From Paenibacillus sacheonensis (GTDB lineage Bacteria; Bacillota; Bacilli; Paenibacillales; Paenibacillaceae), in NCBI RefSeq assembly GCF_009909195.1, contig NZ_JAAAMU010000012.1:1-64000 (forward strand): DNA of 64,000 bases. The letters run 5' to 3'. The translations under genes were made by a program, and so were the position numbers. The notes below the pieces were generated by a model, which ran no database searches, was not told where the DNA came from, and saw nothing but the letters and a program-made list of their open reading frames with translations. Positions 34,874 through 43,450 of the stretch are shown here, one piece after another (positions within the stretch are counted from its first letter, which is position 1; each line of letters starts with the position of its first letter).

Positions 34874-35577
34874 AGCAATGAATCCTGGCGCAGGCGCATC
34901 GTCTCTTCCGGCACCATGAACGTCTCGGCGTACTGCTTCCGCGCTTCGATGCCGCGCACGCGGGCAAGATGTTTATAGTATTCGAGGTACGGGAACGACT
35001 TGCTGCCCGTCACGAACCAATGCGTGGACACCGCCTTGACCCACAGCTCGTAAGCCTCGTGGTTGAAGTCGACGTAGACGTACGGCTTGTAGTCGACCGC
35101 GTCCTCCCAATTCTCCGCGTAATAGAGCTTCGGGGCGAAATGCGCCGGCAGCTCGCGCTCGAAGGAAGCGAGCCCCGCGAAGAACCGCGCATCGTTCACG
35201 ATCCGGTGCGTCGTCATATGGTCCTTGTGCATGCTGTTCTTGAAATGCGTGATGATCACGTTCGGCTTCACTTGGCGGATGACGTCGCATACCCGGTAAC
35301 GCATCTCGTCGCTGTCCTCCAGCTCGCCGTCCGGAATCTCGAACACGATCGCCTCGCCGCCTAGCATCGCCGCGAATTGCTCCGCTTCCCTGACCTTCTG
35401 CTCCCGATAATCCGCCATGTCTTGGCCCGCCGGAACGCCTCGTTCCCCGGCCGTAAGCGCCAAAGTGACGATCCGATCTCCTTTCAGGGCATGGCTCGCC
35501 AGCACGCCTCCCGCCGTTAATTCCGCATCCCCTACATGTCCGCCAATCGCCAATATCGTCAACCACTGCTCGCCCAT
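34870..35577 (-). CDS. PIG-L/LmbE-family deacetylase
   Basis: A 235-residue PIG-L superfamily protein, related to zinc deacetylases of GlcNAc-containing molecules (MshB, BshB). The usual zinc motif AHPDDAE appears as G-G-H14-V-G16-D17-A-E19. The zinc ligands His14 and Asp17 and the distal HKDH are kept, but the general-base Asp of MshB is a glycine. It may deacetylate GlcNAc or MurNAc units by a modified mechanism, or act on another amide. The gene is tightly embedded between the GNAT gene (3-base gap) and namZ (4-base overlap). GGAGGGAG precedes the ATG. Confidence 0.82.
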   Translation of the reverse strand: MGEQWLTILAIGGHVGDAELTAGGVLASHALKGDRIVTLALTAGERGVPAGQDMADYREQKVREAEQFAAMLGGEAIVFEIPDGELEDSDEMRYRVCDVIRQVKPNVIITHFKNSMHKDHMTTHRIVNDARFFAGLASFERELPAHFAPKLYYAENWEDAVDYKPYVYVDFNHEAYELWVKAVSTHWFVTGSKSFPYLEYYKHLARVRGIEARKQYAETFMVPEETMRLRQDSLL

Positions 35578-35580
35578 TCG

Positions 35581-36552
35581 TTAAAACTCCCTCCGCATGA
35601 TCGCAAAATGTTTGACCGTCTTGAAGCCGGCTTTCTCGTAGATCCGGATCGCCGGGTTCTTGATCCCCGTGTACAGCGACATATAGTCCGTGCCGATCGC
35701 CCGGAACGCCTCGCACAGCCGAAAGAACAGCAGGCTCCCGAGACCGTGGCCCTCGTGATCGGGGTGGACGCCGATGCCGGCAAAATAGCCCCTTCCGTTA
35801 TCTTGACGGATAACAGGGCCGGCGAATCCAACCGCCTTGCCGCCTTGGGCGGCGATGACGACCGGAACGCCTTCCACCGCGCACTGCGCGATCTCGCGCT
35901 GCCAAAGCGGGTTGTCGAACCCGACCAGCATGGCTTCGATGCCGTTATGCAGCTGCGGATCGAAGAGCTCGACTTCGTAGCCTTCCGCATTCGCCTTCGC
36001 TTCCTTGGACCGCATCTCGTCCGGCCAATCGAAGTCCGATAGATTTAAGTACATCGCGCATTCCTGCGTTCGCTCGGCATAGCCGTGCGCCAGCAGGTAA
36101 ACATGGAACGGGCTGCCGACAGGCACGCCTGGCGCATTGTTGTGTTCGTGCTTCGGCGTACCCGGGACGTACCAAGGCAGCATCATCGGATTGAAGAACA
36201 GCACGTCCGCCTGCTTCTTGCCGAGCTCCCGGAACCGCGCCTCGAGCGCGCCCAGCAGCATGCCGTAAGCGCCATCATTGCGATAAGCTTCCGCCAGCGC
36301 GATGCAGGTGATATAACCCGCCACGTCGCCCAGCGGCAGGTCGTCACCCGTGCAGCCGCACGCGAATCCCTGCGCCGCGCCGTGCTCGTCGAGCAGCACG
36401 AACGCATTCGCCGGGTCGTAATACGGATTAGACAAGAAGATGCGATCGAAGCTTGCCGCGTCCAGCTCCTTGTAATCTTCCGCGACCGCCGCGGCGTTCC
36501 ACAACGTAAGAACGCCATCTAAATACCGATGCTCGAAAGAGGCGATCCTCAT
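35581..36552 (-). CDS. Tandem GNAT-family N-acetyltransferase
   Basis: A 323-residue protein with two GNAT folds. The N-terminal half has 'AGYITCIALAEAYRNDGAYGMLLGALEARF'; the C-terminal half has the complete acetyl-CoA loop 'GIGVHPDHEGHGLGSLLFFRLCEAF' and 'GIKNPAIRIYEKAGF'. The likely active half is the C-terminal one. In C. acetobutylicum the GlcN/glucosaminide acetyltransferase GlmA is encoded next to MurK, so acetylation of de-N-acetylated wall sugars is a good hypothesis here. GCGAGGTGA precedes the ATG at 36552. It sits between anmK and the PIG-L deacetylase. Confidence 0.85.
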   Translation of the reverse strand: MRIASFEHRYLDGVLTLWNAAAVAEDYKELDAASFDRIFLSNPYYDPANAFVLLDEHGAAQGFACGCTGDDLPLGDVAGYITCIALAEAYRNDGAYGMLLGALEARFRELGKKQADVLFFNPMMLPWYVPGTPKHEHNNAPGVPVGSPFHVYLLAHGYAERTQECAMYLNLSDFDWPDEMRSKEAKANAEGYEVELFDPQLHNGIEAMLVGFDNPLWQREIAQCAVEGVPVVIAAQGGKAVGFAGPVIRQDNGRGYFAGIGVHPDHEGHGLGSLLFFRLCEAFRAIGTDYMSLYTGIKNPAIRIYEKAGFKTVKHFAIMRREF

Positions 36553-36615
36553 TCGACGTCACCTCGCATTTCGATTGATATGTGATTGTCGTTCGATAGT
36601 TGGCCGTTGCACCGC

Positions 36616-37848
36616 TTAATAAGAGATTTTCCCCATCACGACCGGACGCGCCGCGCCCGTGACGCTCGGCAGATTGTTCGTGCGCCTCGCAATCGCATAG
36701 TCGGCCAGCAGCGCGAACGCCACCGCTTCCTTCGCGTCGCTGCTCTGCCCGATGTCCTCCTGAACGAGCACTTCCACGCCCATCGGCCCCATCTCTTGCT
36801 TCAAGAATCCGAGCAGCGAAGGGTTGTAGCTTCCCCCGCCCCCGACGAGCATGACGTCGGCCGCATGCGAAGGCTGCACGTACCTGCGATAGGCGTCCCC
36901 GATCGACCACGCCGTCAGCATCGTGACGGTGGCAACCAAATCCTCGGCGGTCAGCCCGTGCGCGTCGCGATAGGCGATTAATTCATCCACGTAGACGGAA
37001 CCGAACAGCTCTCTGCCCGTCGATTTCGGCAAAGGCAGCGCGTAGTACGCTTCATCCTGCAGGATTTCTAGCAGCTGGCGATTTATCTTCCCCGCGCTTG
37101 CGATCGCGCCGCCGACATCCATGGTCCGCTCCCCGCCGTACAACCGGCTAACCACGCCGTCGATCAGCATGTTCCCGGGTCCGGTATCGAACGCATAGAC
37201 CTCCTCGGGCGCGCAGCCTGCGGGAAGGACCGTAATATTGCCGATGCCGCCGATATTTTGCAGCAGCAGCGTTCGGTCCGCTTCGCGGAACAGGCCGTAT
37301 TCCGTGAACGGCACGAGCGGCGCGCCCTGCCCGCCGACCGCCATGTCGGCGACGCGGAAATCGGTCACGCACGGAATGCCGGTCCGCGCGGCGATGACCG
37401 CGCCTTCCCCGATTTGCACCGTGAAGCGAAGATCGCGTCCGTCCTCGATAAACGCGTCCGGCGCATGATAGATCGTCTGACCATGCGAACCGATGACCGC
37501 AATGTCCTCGGGCTTTAAGCCGGCGGACGCGATCACCGATAAAGCCGCCTCCGCATACAGCTCGCCGAGCCTGACGTTCATCCGTCCGACCCGGTCGATC
37601 GTGGCGCGGGACGGATCGAACAGCTCGAAGATCTCGTCGCGCACCGCCGCCGGGAATGCCGTGTTGGCGAAGGCAACCAGCTGCACGTCCGGCTGCCCGC
37701 CTGCATCCTCGCCGCCGGTGCCCGTTCCGCTTCCGTCCGCATCGCCGGCGATGCGGATCACCGCCGCGTCGATTCCGTCGACGGACGTCCCCGACATCAG
37801 GCCGACGGCATAACGTTCCTTGCGCGCCATCGCGCTCGCCGCCGCCAT
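36616..37848 (-). CDS. anmK: Anhydro-N-acetylmuramic acid kinase
   Basis: A 410-residue AnmK. It has the phosphate motif 'GLMSGTSVDGIDAA', 'VIGSHGQTIYHAP', the conserved 'GGIGNITVLP' and 'AFDTGPGNMLIDG', and 'DVMLVGGGGSYNPSLL'. The enzyme opens the 1,6-anhydro ring and phosphorylates to MurNAc-6-phosphate using ATP. It is longer than usual (about 370-390) because of a Gly/Asp-rich insert at residues 31-50. The start is 1 base after the permease stop, using AAAGG inside that gene. Presence with MurQ shows use of anhydro-muropeptides made by lytic transglycosylases. Confidence 0.94.
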   Translation of the reverse strand: MAAASAMARKERYAVGLMSGTSVDGIDAAVIRIAGDADGSGTGTGGEDAGGQPDVQLVAFANTAFPAAVRDEIFELFDPSRATIDRVGRMNVRLGELYAEAALSVIASAGLKPEDIAVIGSHGQTIYHAPDAFIEDGRDLRFTVQIGEGAVIAARTGIPCVTDFRVADMAVGGQGAPLVPFTEYGLFREADRTLLLQNIGGIGNITVLPAGCAPEEVYAFDTGPGNMLIDGVVSRLYGGERTMDVGGAIASAGKINRQLLEILQDEAYYALPLPKSTGRELFGSVYVDELIAYRDAHGLTAEDLVATVTMLTAWSIGDAYRRYVQPSHAADVMLVGGGGSYNPSLLGFLKQEMGPMGVEVLVQEDIGQSSDAKEAVAFALLADYAIARRTNNLPSVTGAARPVVMGKISY

Positions 37849-37849
37849 A

Positions 37850-38710
37850 TCAGCCTTTGACCGCGCCTACCGTTACGCCCTCGAGGAAGTAACGCTGCAG
37901 GCTGAAGAACAGGATGAACATCGGCAGGGCGGAGATCGTGGCTCCTGCCATCATCGGCGCGAAGAACGTCGTATTCGCGAACCGGAAGTTTTTCAGGCCG
38001 ACTTGAATCGTCTGCATATCCATCGTGTTCGTCACCAGGAACGGCCAGAAGAACGTGTTCCAGCTGTCCATGAACGTCAGGATCGCCATCACCGCAAGGA
38101 CGGTTTTGGACAACGGGAGAATGATGCGCAAGTAGATCTGGAATTGATTGCAGCCTTCCATCTTCGCGCTCTCGATGATTTCCTTCGGAATCGAGGACAT
38201 GAACTGCTTCGACAAGAAGATGTTATAGACCGTTACGAGGCCCGGTACGATAAGTGCCGTGTACGTATTTTGCAGATTGAACGTGTTGACGATCAGAATA
38301 TAAAGCGGCACCTGCGTGACCTGGTAAGGAATCATCATCGCGACCAGCAGCAGCGTGAAGAGAAAAGCTCTGCCCCTGAATTTGATCTTGGAGAACGCGT
38401 AGCCCGCCATGCTGGCGAAGACGACGTTCGAGATCATGACGCTTCCGGCCACGAGCAGCGAGTTGCCGAGCCAGCGGAACGAATACTCGCTGTAATCGAA
38501 GAAGAATTTGTAGGAAGCGAACGAGATCTTGGACGGCCAGAGCGAATAGCTCATCGCGCCCGCTTCGACCGGATCGCCCAGCGAAGAGATGACCATGAAG
38601 TAGATCGGGAATATCGTGGCGAGCGCGAACAACAGCAGCAGCCCGATGATCGTCCCGTTGCGGAACAGCTTGGCTTTGCTCCGGTCCGGGTAGTTTCTGT
38701 ACAGCGACAT
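37850..38710 (-). CDS. Carbohydrate ABC permease (MalG-type)
   Basis: A 286-residue membrane protein with six TM segments and the EAA-loop 'IIESAKMEGCNQFQIYLRIILPLSK' (about residues 183-207). The C-terminal 'FFSLQRYFLEGVTVGAVKG' is standard. With the preceding permease and the lipoprotein it forms an importer; the gene context points to muropeptide sugars. AAGGAGG is 9 bases before the ATG at 38710, and the gap to the first permease gene is 16 bases. No ATPase is encoded here, so an MsmX-like ATPase elsewhere is probably shared. Confidence 0.93.
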   Translation of the reverse strand: MSLYRNYPDRSKAKLFRNGTIIGLLLLFALATIFPIYFMVISSLGDPVEAGAMSYSLWPSKISFASYKFFFDYSEYSFRWLGNSLLVAGSVMISNVVFASMAGYAFSKIKFRGRAFLFTLLLVAMMIPYQVTQVPLYILIVNTFNLQNTYTALIVPGLVTVYNIFLSKQFMSSIPKEIIESAKMEGCNQFQIYLRIILPLSKTVLAVMAILTFMDSWNTFFWPFLVTNTMDMQTIQVGLKNFRFANTTFFAPMMAGATISALPMFILFFSLQRYFLEGVTVGAVKG

Positions 38711-38726
38711 GTGCGAACCTCCTTCC

Positions 38727-39629
38727 TTAATACTCCACTTCTTTGCCGAAGAATTTAAACTGAACCAAGGCGACGACCGCGATCAAGCCCGCGAGCAGCA
38801 ATGATTGGGCAGCCGCTTTGCCGAACTCGAAATATTTGAATGCATTGTTGAAGATCAATAAGCCGACCATCGTCGTCGCGTTATCCGGTCCGCCCCCCGT
38901 CATCAGATAGGCGTTCTGGAACACTTGGAACGACCCGATGACGCCGGTGACGAGCAGGAAAAGCGTCGTCGGCTTCAAGCAAGGAATGACGATATACCGC
39001 AGCTTCTGCAGGAAGGTCGCGCCGTCCAGGTCGGCCGCTTCGTAATAGCTGGTATCGATGCCGAGCAGCGCGGCCAGATAAATGATAATGCTCGTGCCGT
39101 GGCTCGACAGCCAGGCCATGAAGACGAGGGAGAACATCGCCGTGCTGCTGGAGCCCAGCCAGTTCTGGTTGCCGATGCCGAAGAGCGAGATCAGCTTATT
39201 GAAGATCCCGGTGTCCATCGGATCGAAGATCCACAGCCATACGACCGACAAAGCCACCCCGGAAGCGACCGCGGGCAAATAATACACGGCTTTGAACGAC
39301 GTTTGCATCCATTTCTTCAGAGGCAATATGAGAATCGCTACCGCAAAGGAGAGCAGCAGCGCTACGGGCACGGTTAGGATCGTATAAATGATCGTGTTGC
39401 GGATGGATTTCCAGAAGAGCGCGTCCTTGAACGTCTCGGCGTAATTATCGAAACCGATGAACGTGGAGCCTAGCGGCTTGTAATCTTGAAAGCTGATGAT
39501 GAAGGCGCTGGCGACCGGATAGGCCGTGAACAGCGCGAAGACGACGAGCGCCACCGCGATAAAGGCATAACCCCAGCTGTTATCGCTCTCTAGGCGGCGT
39601 CTGAAAAATGATTTCTTGGTTGGATTCAT
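38727..39629 (-). CDS. Carbohydrate ABC permease (MalF-type)
   Basis: A 300-residue permease with six TM segments and the EAA motif 'YYEAADLDGATFLQKLRYIVIPCLKP'. The start at 39629 (MNPTKKSFFRRRLES) is chosen because GAGGTG lies 8 bases upstream; the frame continues 13 codons further without a ribosome site. It is separated from the binding-protein gene by 97 bases that hold an attenuator-like hairpin. Confidence 0.92.
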   Translation of the reverse strand: MNPTKKSFFRRRLESDNSWGYAFIAVALVVFALFTAYPVASAFIISFQDYKPLGSTFIGFDNYAETFKDALFWKSIRNTIIYTILTVPVALLLSFAVAILILPLKKWMQTSFKAVYYLPAVASGVALSVVWLWIFDPMDTGIFNKLISLFGIGNQNWLGSSSTAMFSLVFMAWLSSHGTSIIIYLAALLGIDTSYYEAADLDGATFLQKLRYIVIPCLKPTTLFLLVTGVIGSFQVFQNAYLMTGGGPDNATTMVGLLIFNNAFKYFEFGKAAAQSLLLAGLIAVVALVQFKFFGKEVEY

Positions 39630-39671
39630 CAAGCTGCACCTCTTTTCCACTATCGAGTCGATGACCATGCG

Positions 39672-39716
39672 ATAAAAAAGATTTCGGATAGCCCCTCACA
39701 ATCAAGAGGCTATCCG
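39672..39716 (-). terminator. Attenuator between ABC binding-protein and permease genes
   Basis: On the minus strand CGGATAGCC and GGCTATCCG form a perfect 9-bp stem around a 14-base loop, followed by AAATC and six T. It resembles the attenuator at 14.4 kb in the other ABC operon. Confidence 0.7.
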
Positions 39717-39726
39717 AACGGGAAGA

Positions 39727-41172
39727 TTACTCCTTGACGACGCCGTCTTCGCCGAACGTATCGATCGCCGCTTTCTTCACGGCGTCATACATGTCTTCGG
39801 GAGAGATTTCGCCGGCCAAGAGCGCCTGCAGCTTCGGAACGATGACTTCGTCTTCCAGCTTGATCGCTTTCGCGCCGAGCTCGACCGGGATGTCGGGACG
39901 CGCCGGAGCCGCATGGGAGAGAAGCACGCCCACGGCAGCGACGTTATCCGGATTGCGGTTCGTCGTCATGCCTTCGGCAGCTGTTTTGCCGGATTTCGTA
40001 ATGTTGGCTACGAACAGGTCGTTATTCGTCGTCGCCGCTACTTTGCCGCTTGCGAGGAAGTAGGCTGCCTTCACGACGTTCGCTTTGTGCTCGGCGGATG
40101 GTTCTTTCTTGCCGCGGAACGTAACGTAGCCGTCTACCGCTACGGTCGTTACAGGCGGTTGTCCGGCGAACGAAGGCACCGGAAGGACGATATAGTCCGT
40201 TTTGATGCTGCCTTTGACCGCGCTGCCGTCGTTGGCGTCGATTTTCTCGTTATTTTTATTCGCGGAGTTCTCGAACGTCGCGAGGCCTTTGCCCGTGATC
40301 ATCGTTTGGCCCGTCAGGAACATGTTCCAGCGTTTGCCCGCATCCACGGAGCTGAGCTCTTTCGGCATGGAACCGTCGTCGATCAGTTGGCGGATGTCCT
40401 TCAGCACTTCCAGGTAGTTCTTGCTCGTGTAGGCATATTTATTGTCCGTCGTGAACGCGTTCGGCATGCCCGCGCCTTTCACCAGAACGCCCAAGTAGTC
40501 TTTGGAAGCGACGCCGGCCGTCGCGAACACGAAGCCGTAACGGCTCGTCTTATTGCCTTCCTTCACGACGCCTTTCTTGATGGCTTCGCGGAACTCGTCA
40601 TAGGTCCAGCCGTTCTTCTGCACGTTCTTGTAGTCGATGCCGGCCTTCTCGAGGAATTCCTTGTTGCCGCCGAGCGCATGCGCTTCCATGTAAGCCGGGA
40701 AGCCGTAGATGCCTGCGCCGTTCTTCATATATTCGAATGGCGCCGTATCGAAGTCGGAGATCATGTCCGGCGTCGCCGCGTCCTTGATGTCCATCAGCAT
40801 GCCTTGCTGCACGTATTTGGAGATGCCGTCGGAGCCGATGAACGCGATATCCGGCGGGCTGCCGGCGTTCACTTGCGTATCCAGCTTCTGCGTCATGTCT
40901 TCCCAGCTTGCAGGTTCGATCTTGAGCGTCAGGTTCGGGTATTTCGCATTGAAATCTTTGGCCATTTGATCGAAATTCTCTTGATAAGTCGGAGATACGG
41001 GAGGCAGCAGCGCCGTGATGGTGTCTTTCGCGCCTGCCGCGTTGCCTGCGTTCGAAGCGCCGCCGGCGTTGTTTGAACCGTTATCGTTATTGTTGGAAGA
41101 ACAGGCTGCCAGCGTCGTAACGGATAAACCGAGTGCCAGTACGGATGCCAAAACGCGAGATTTCGTCTTCAT
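39727..41172 (-). CDS. ABC solute-binding lipoprotein of the muropeptide locus
   Basis: A 481-residue family-1 binding protein with a lipoprotein signal (MKTKSRVLASVLALGLSVTT, lipobox LAAC, Cys24) and an Asn/Ala linker. The mature part has 'ITALLPPVSPTYQENFDQMAKDFNAKYPNLTLKIEPASWEDM', typical of sugar-binding proteins. AAGGAGGATATTCAT precedes the ATG. It follows murQ by 52 bases, and its ligand is therefore likely MurNAc, anhydroMurNAc or a GlcNAc-MurNAc disaccharide; this is inferred from context only, since such proteins bind diverse sugars. Confidence 0.9.
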   Translation of the reverse strand: MKTKSRVLASVLALGLSVTTLAACSSNNNDNGSNNAGGASNAGNAAGAKDTITALLPPVSPTYQENFDQMAKDFNAKYPNLTLKIEPASWEDMTQKLDTQVNAGSPPDIAFIGSDGISKYVQQGMLMDIKDAATPDMISDFDTAPFEYMKNGAGIYGFPAYMEAHALGGNKEFLEKAGIDYKNVQKNGWTYDEFREAIKKGVVKEGNKTSRYGFVFATAGVASKDYLGVLVKGAGMPNAFTTDNKYAYTSKNYLEVLKDIRQLIDDGSMPKELSSVDAGKRWNMFLTGQTMITGKGLATFENSANKNNEKIDANDGSAVKGSIKTDYIVLPVPSFAGQPPVTTVAVDGYVTFRGKKEPSAEHKANVVKAAYFLASGKVAATTNNDLFVANITKSGKTAAEGMTTNRNPDNVAAVGVLLSHAAPARPDIPVELGAKAIKLEDEVIVPKLQALLAGEISPEDMYDAVKKAAIDTFGEDGVVKE

Positions 41173-41224
41173 ATGAATATCCTCCTTAAGGATTTCAGCA
41201 TTATAGTGTCCTGTTCGTTGCTCA

Positions 41225-42139
41225 TTAACCGATCTTGCTGCAATTGCGAATCGCTTTCTTCAAGCTGCCTTCGCTTCGTTCGAGTTCCCGTTCCGCTTCC
41301 GCATCATCCAACCCGGTAAGAATCATCATGATGGCAAGTTTGCAATTCATCGATGCCCGCTTCAAGAACTTCTCCGCCGTCTCCGCATCCTCGCCGGTAG
41401 CGGTCTGGATAATCCGGATCGAGCGGTCATTCAGCTTCATATTGCTCGCCTTCAAATCGACCATGAGATTGTTGTAGGTCTTGCCGAGCTTCACCATCGT
41501 ACAAGTGGACAGCATGTTGAGCACCAGCTTCGTTGCCGTACCCGACTTCATTCGCGTCGAACCCATGATCACTTCGGGTCCGACAACGGGCGCGATGCAT
41601 ACGTCGCAGACCGCTTCAAGCTTGGAGTGCTTATTGTGCACGACGCCGATCGTCGCCGCGCCGAGCTCGGAAGCCCGTTTCAAACCGGCGATGACGAAGC
41701 TTGCGCTGCCGCTTGCCGATATCCCGACCACTGCGTCTCTCTCTGTAATGCCGCAGCGCTCAATTAGTGCAACCCCCTCCTCTGCGTTGTCTTCGAATCC
41801 TTCCACGGCGACCCGCAATGCGATATCCCCGCCCGCGATATGTCCTTGGACGAGCGATGCATCCGTACCGAACGTCGGCGGAATCTCCGATGCGTCGAGC
41901 ACGCCGAGCCTGCCGGACGTGCCTGCGCCGATATAGAACATTCTTCCGCCGTTTTTCAGTTTGTGATGCAAAATATCAACCGCTTTCACGATTTGCGGAA
42001 TTTCCGCATCGATCGCGGCAGGCACCTTCTGGTCCTCTTGATTCAAGAGCCGGAGCATCTCCTCGGTGGAGCATTCGTCGATCATCCGTGTCGCATGGTT
42101 AATCTCCTCTGTAGTCAATCCCGCTAAATATTCGTTCAT
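41225..42139 (-). CDS. murQ: N-acetylmuramic acid 6-phosphate etherase
   Basis: A 304-residue MurQ. 'YIGAGTSGRLGVLDASEIPPTFG' contains the catalytic Glu85, and Glu116 is in 'VEGFEDNAEEG'; both correspond to the E. coli enzyme's acidic residues. A SIS sugar-isomerase domain and a C-terminal helical UBA-like segment follow. It cleaves the lactyl ether of MurNAc-6P to give GlcNAc-6P and D-lactate. The ATG at 42139 has AGGAG 7 bases upstream; the ATG at 42145 is too close. It is the first gene of the ten-gene operon. Confidence 0.96.
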   Translation of the reverse strand: MNEYLAGLTTEEINHATRMIDECSTEEMLRLLNQEDQKVPAAIDAEIPQIVKAVDILHHKLKNGGRMFYIGAGTSGRLGVLDASEIPPTFGTDASLVQGHIAGGDIALRVAVEGFEDNAEEGVALIERCGITERDAVVGISASGSASFVIAGLKRASELGAATIGVVHNKHSKLEAVCDVCIAPVVGPEVIMGSTRMKSGTATKLVLNMLSTCTMVKLGKTYNNLMVDLKASNMKLNDRSIRIIQTATGEDAETAEKFLKRASMNCKLAIMMILTGLDDAEAERELERSEGSLKKAIRNCSKIG

Positions 42140-42204
42140 AACCATTCTCCTACCCTGATATCGTGATGTCAGATTAGCTAACACACTTATTCTTTCTAAG
42201 ACCC

Positions 42205-42234
42205 ATATTAAACTTCAGCGACTTAATCCGTCAA
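42205..42234 (-). promoter_or_regulatory. Putative promoter of the murQ operon
   Basis: On the minus strand TTGACG (42234-42229) and TAATAT (42210-42205) are 18 bases apart. The candidate regulator box at 42243-42255 lies immediately upstream. Confidence 0.55.
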
Positions 42235-42242
42235 TAGATTCT

Positions 42243-42255
42243 GAAATAAAATTTT
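42243..42255. promoter_or_regulatory. Candidate MurR/RpiR operator in front of murQ
   Basis: GAAATAAAATTTT matches, in 12 of 13 positions, the reverse complement of the perfect dyad at 43319-43331. It sits 8 bases upstream of the murQ -35. Confidence 0.5.
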
Positions 42256-42297
42256 ATACTAAAATTAATATTTGTTTTTTTATTTTGGAAATCGACG

Positions 42298-42335
42298 CAA
42301 AAAAAGACATGTTCAGCCGTAGCTTACCCATGTCT
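42298..42335 (-). terminator. Terminator of the MurR-like gene
   Basis: On the minus strand AGACATG pairs with CATGTCT around a 17-base loop, followed by seven T. It ends the regulator transcript before the murQ promoter. Confidence 0.75.
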
Positions 42336-42352
42336 CCCGTTTTATAAGTGGC

Positions 42353-43216
42353 TTATTTGCGATGCTTGCCCGCAAGGATGTTGTGCGTCTTCGTCAGAAA
42401 CTTCTTCACGTTCTGATACTCGGCGCTAGCCACGCCGGCGAACAGCATGTCGATGACGGTCAGCATCGCGATTCTCGAACCCATCGCGCCGCTGCGAATC
42501 GTCAGTTCCGGCGTGGAGATGCTAAGCAGGATATCCGACTTGTCCGCCAGCTCGCTCTTATTATACTTGGTGATAGATATCGACGTCGCCCCGTTCTTCT
42601 TGGCAACCTCCAGCGTTTCCAGAATCTCCGCCGTATCGCCGGAATTGGAGACGAAGAACGCCACGTCGCCCTTGCCGAGCAGCGTCGCGGCCGTCAACTG
42701 GCTGTGGCTGTCCGTATAGGAATGGCACATCTTATTAATGCGGCTGAATTTTTGCTCCGCGTCTTTGCATACGATGCCCGAAGCGCCGACGCCGAAGAAG
42801 ATAATCCGGTCGCTCTCGCGCAGCACCTTAACGGCCTTCGCCACTTGGTCGCGGTCGATGACGCTGAGCGTGTCCTCAATGGACTTTATGTTGTTGCGCG
42901 CGATGTTGGAGATAATGATGGACAGGTCGTCGCCGGGCTGAATATCGGTATACTGGTCCTTCGTTTCTTCGTCTCTGGAACCCAGGGAAGCCGAAATGCT
43001 GACGATGAAGCTCCGATAGCCGCTGTAACCGAGCGTCTTGCAGAAGCGCAGCACGGAAGCATCGCTCGTCTTGCTCATCTGCGCAAGGCTCTTGATCGAG
43101 AGATGCGGCACTTCTTCGGTGTTCTCCAATATAAAATCGGCAACCAGTTTCTCAACGGGCGTCATGCTGTCCTTCATGTCCCGAATCTTAATCAAAATGT
43201 TGTCGTTTATCGCCAT
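42353..43216 (-). CDS. MurR/RpiR-family transcriptional regulator
   Basis: A 287-residue regulator with an N-terminal RpiR helix-turn-helix (residues 10-75, 'LSIKSLAQMSKTSDASVLRFCKTLGYSGY') and a C-terminal SIS domain (about 125-260, 'IIFFGVGASGIVCKDAEQKF'). SIS-domain regulators of this family sense phosphosugars such as MurNAc-6P or GlcNAc-6P. It lies between the murQ operon and the divergent GH4 gene, and an AT-rich dyad occurs before both, so it most likely controls both arms. The ATG at 43216 lacks a strong ribosome site. The gene has its own terminator. Confidence 0.92.
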   Translation of the reverse strand: MAINDNILIKIRDMKDSMTPVEKLVADFILENTEEVPHLSIKSLAQMSKTSDASVLRFCKTLGYSGYRSFIVSISASLGSRDEETKDQYTDIQPGDDLSIIISNIARNNIKSIEDTLSVIDRDQVAKAVKVLRESDRIIFFGVGASGIVCKDAEQKFSRINKMCHSYTDSHSQLTAATLLGKGDVAFFVSNSGDTAEILETLEVAKKNGATSISITKYNKSELADKSDILLSISTPELTIRSGAMGSRIAMLTVIDMLFAGVASAEYQNVKKFLTKTHNILAGKHRK

Positions 43217-43318
43217 TATCGACCCGCCCTCGTCAAATTCACTATTATCTTACGGGTATTCCCCCTAAAACACAAGGAATAGTTACACCTCGTGTCATGG
43301 TTGAGGAATCCATTATTA

Positions 43319-43331
43319 GAAATTTTATTTC
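43319..43331. promoter_or_regulatory. Candidate MurR/RpiR operator in front of the GH4 gene
   Basis: GAAATTTTATTTC is an inverted repeat (GAAAT/ATTTC) in the divergent region between the RpiR and GH4 genes, about 40 bases upstream of the GH4 -35. A weaker imperfect dyad lies at 43339-43362. Confidence 0.55.
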
Positions 43332-43371
43332 AAAACAAATTTTTATTATGGAATTAAAAATCTATTTTTTA

Positions 43372-43400
43372 TTGTTACCCCATCTTCGAAGTGCTATAAT
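43372..43400 (+). promoter_or_regulatory. Sigma-A promoter of the GH4-kinase unit
   Basis: TTGTTA (43372-43377) and a consensus TATAAT (43395-43400) are separated by 17 bases. Confidence 0.78.
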
Positions 43401-43450
43401 GGGCCCATATAAATCTCCTGCTTCACGACTCCAACCAAGAGGTGGTTCCC

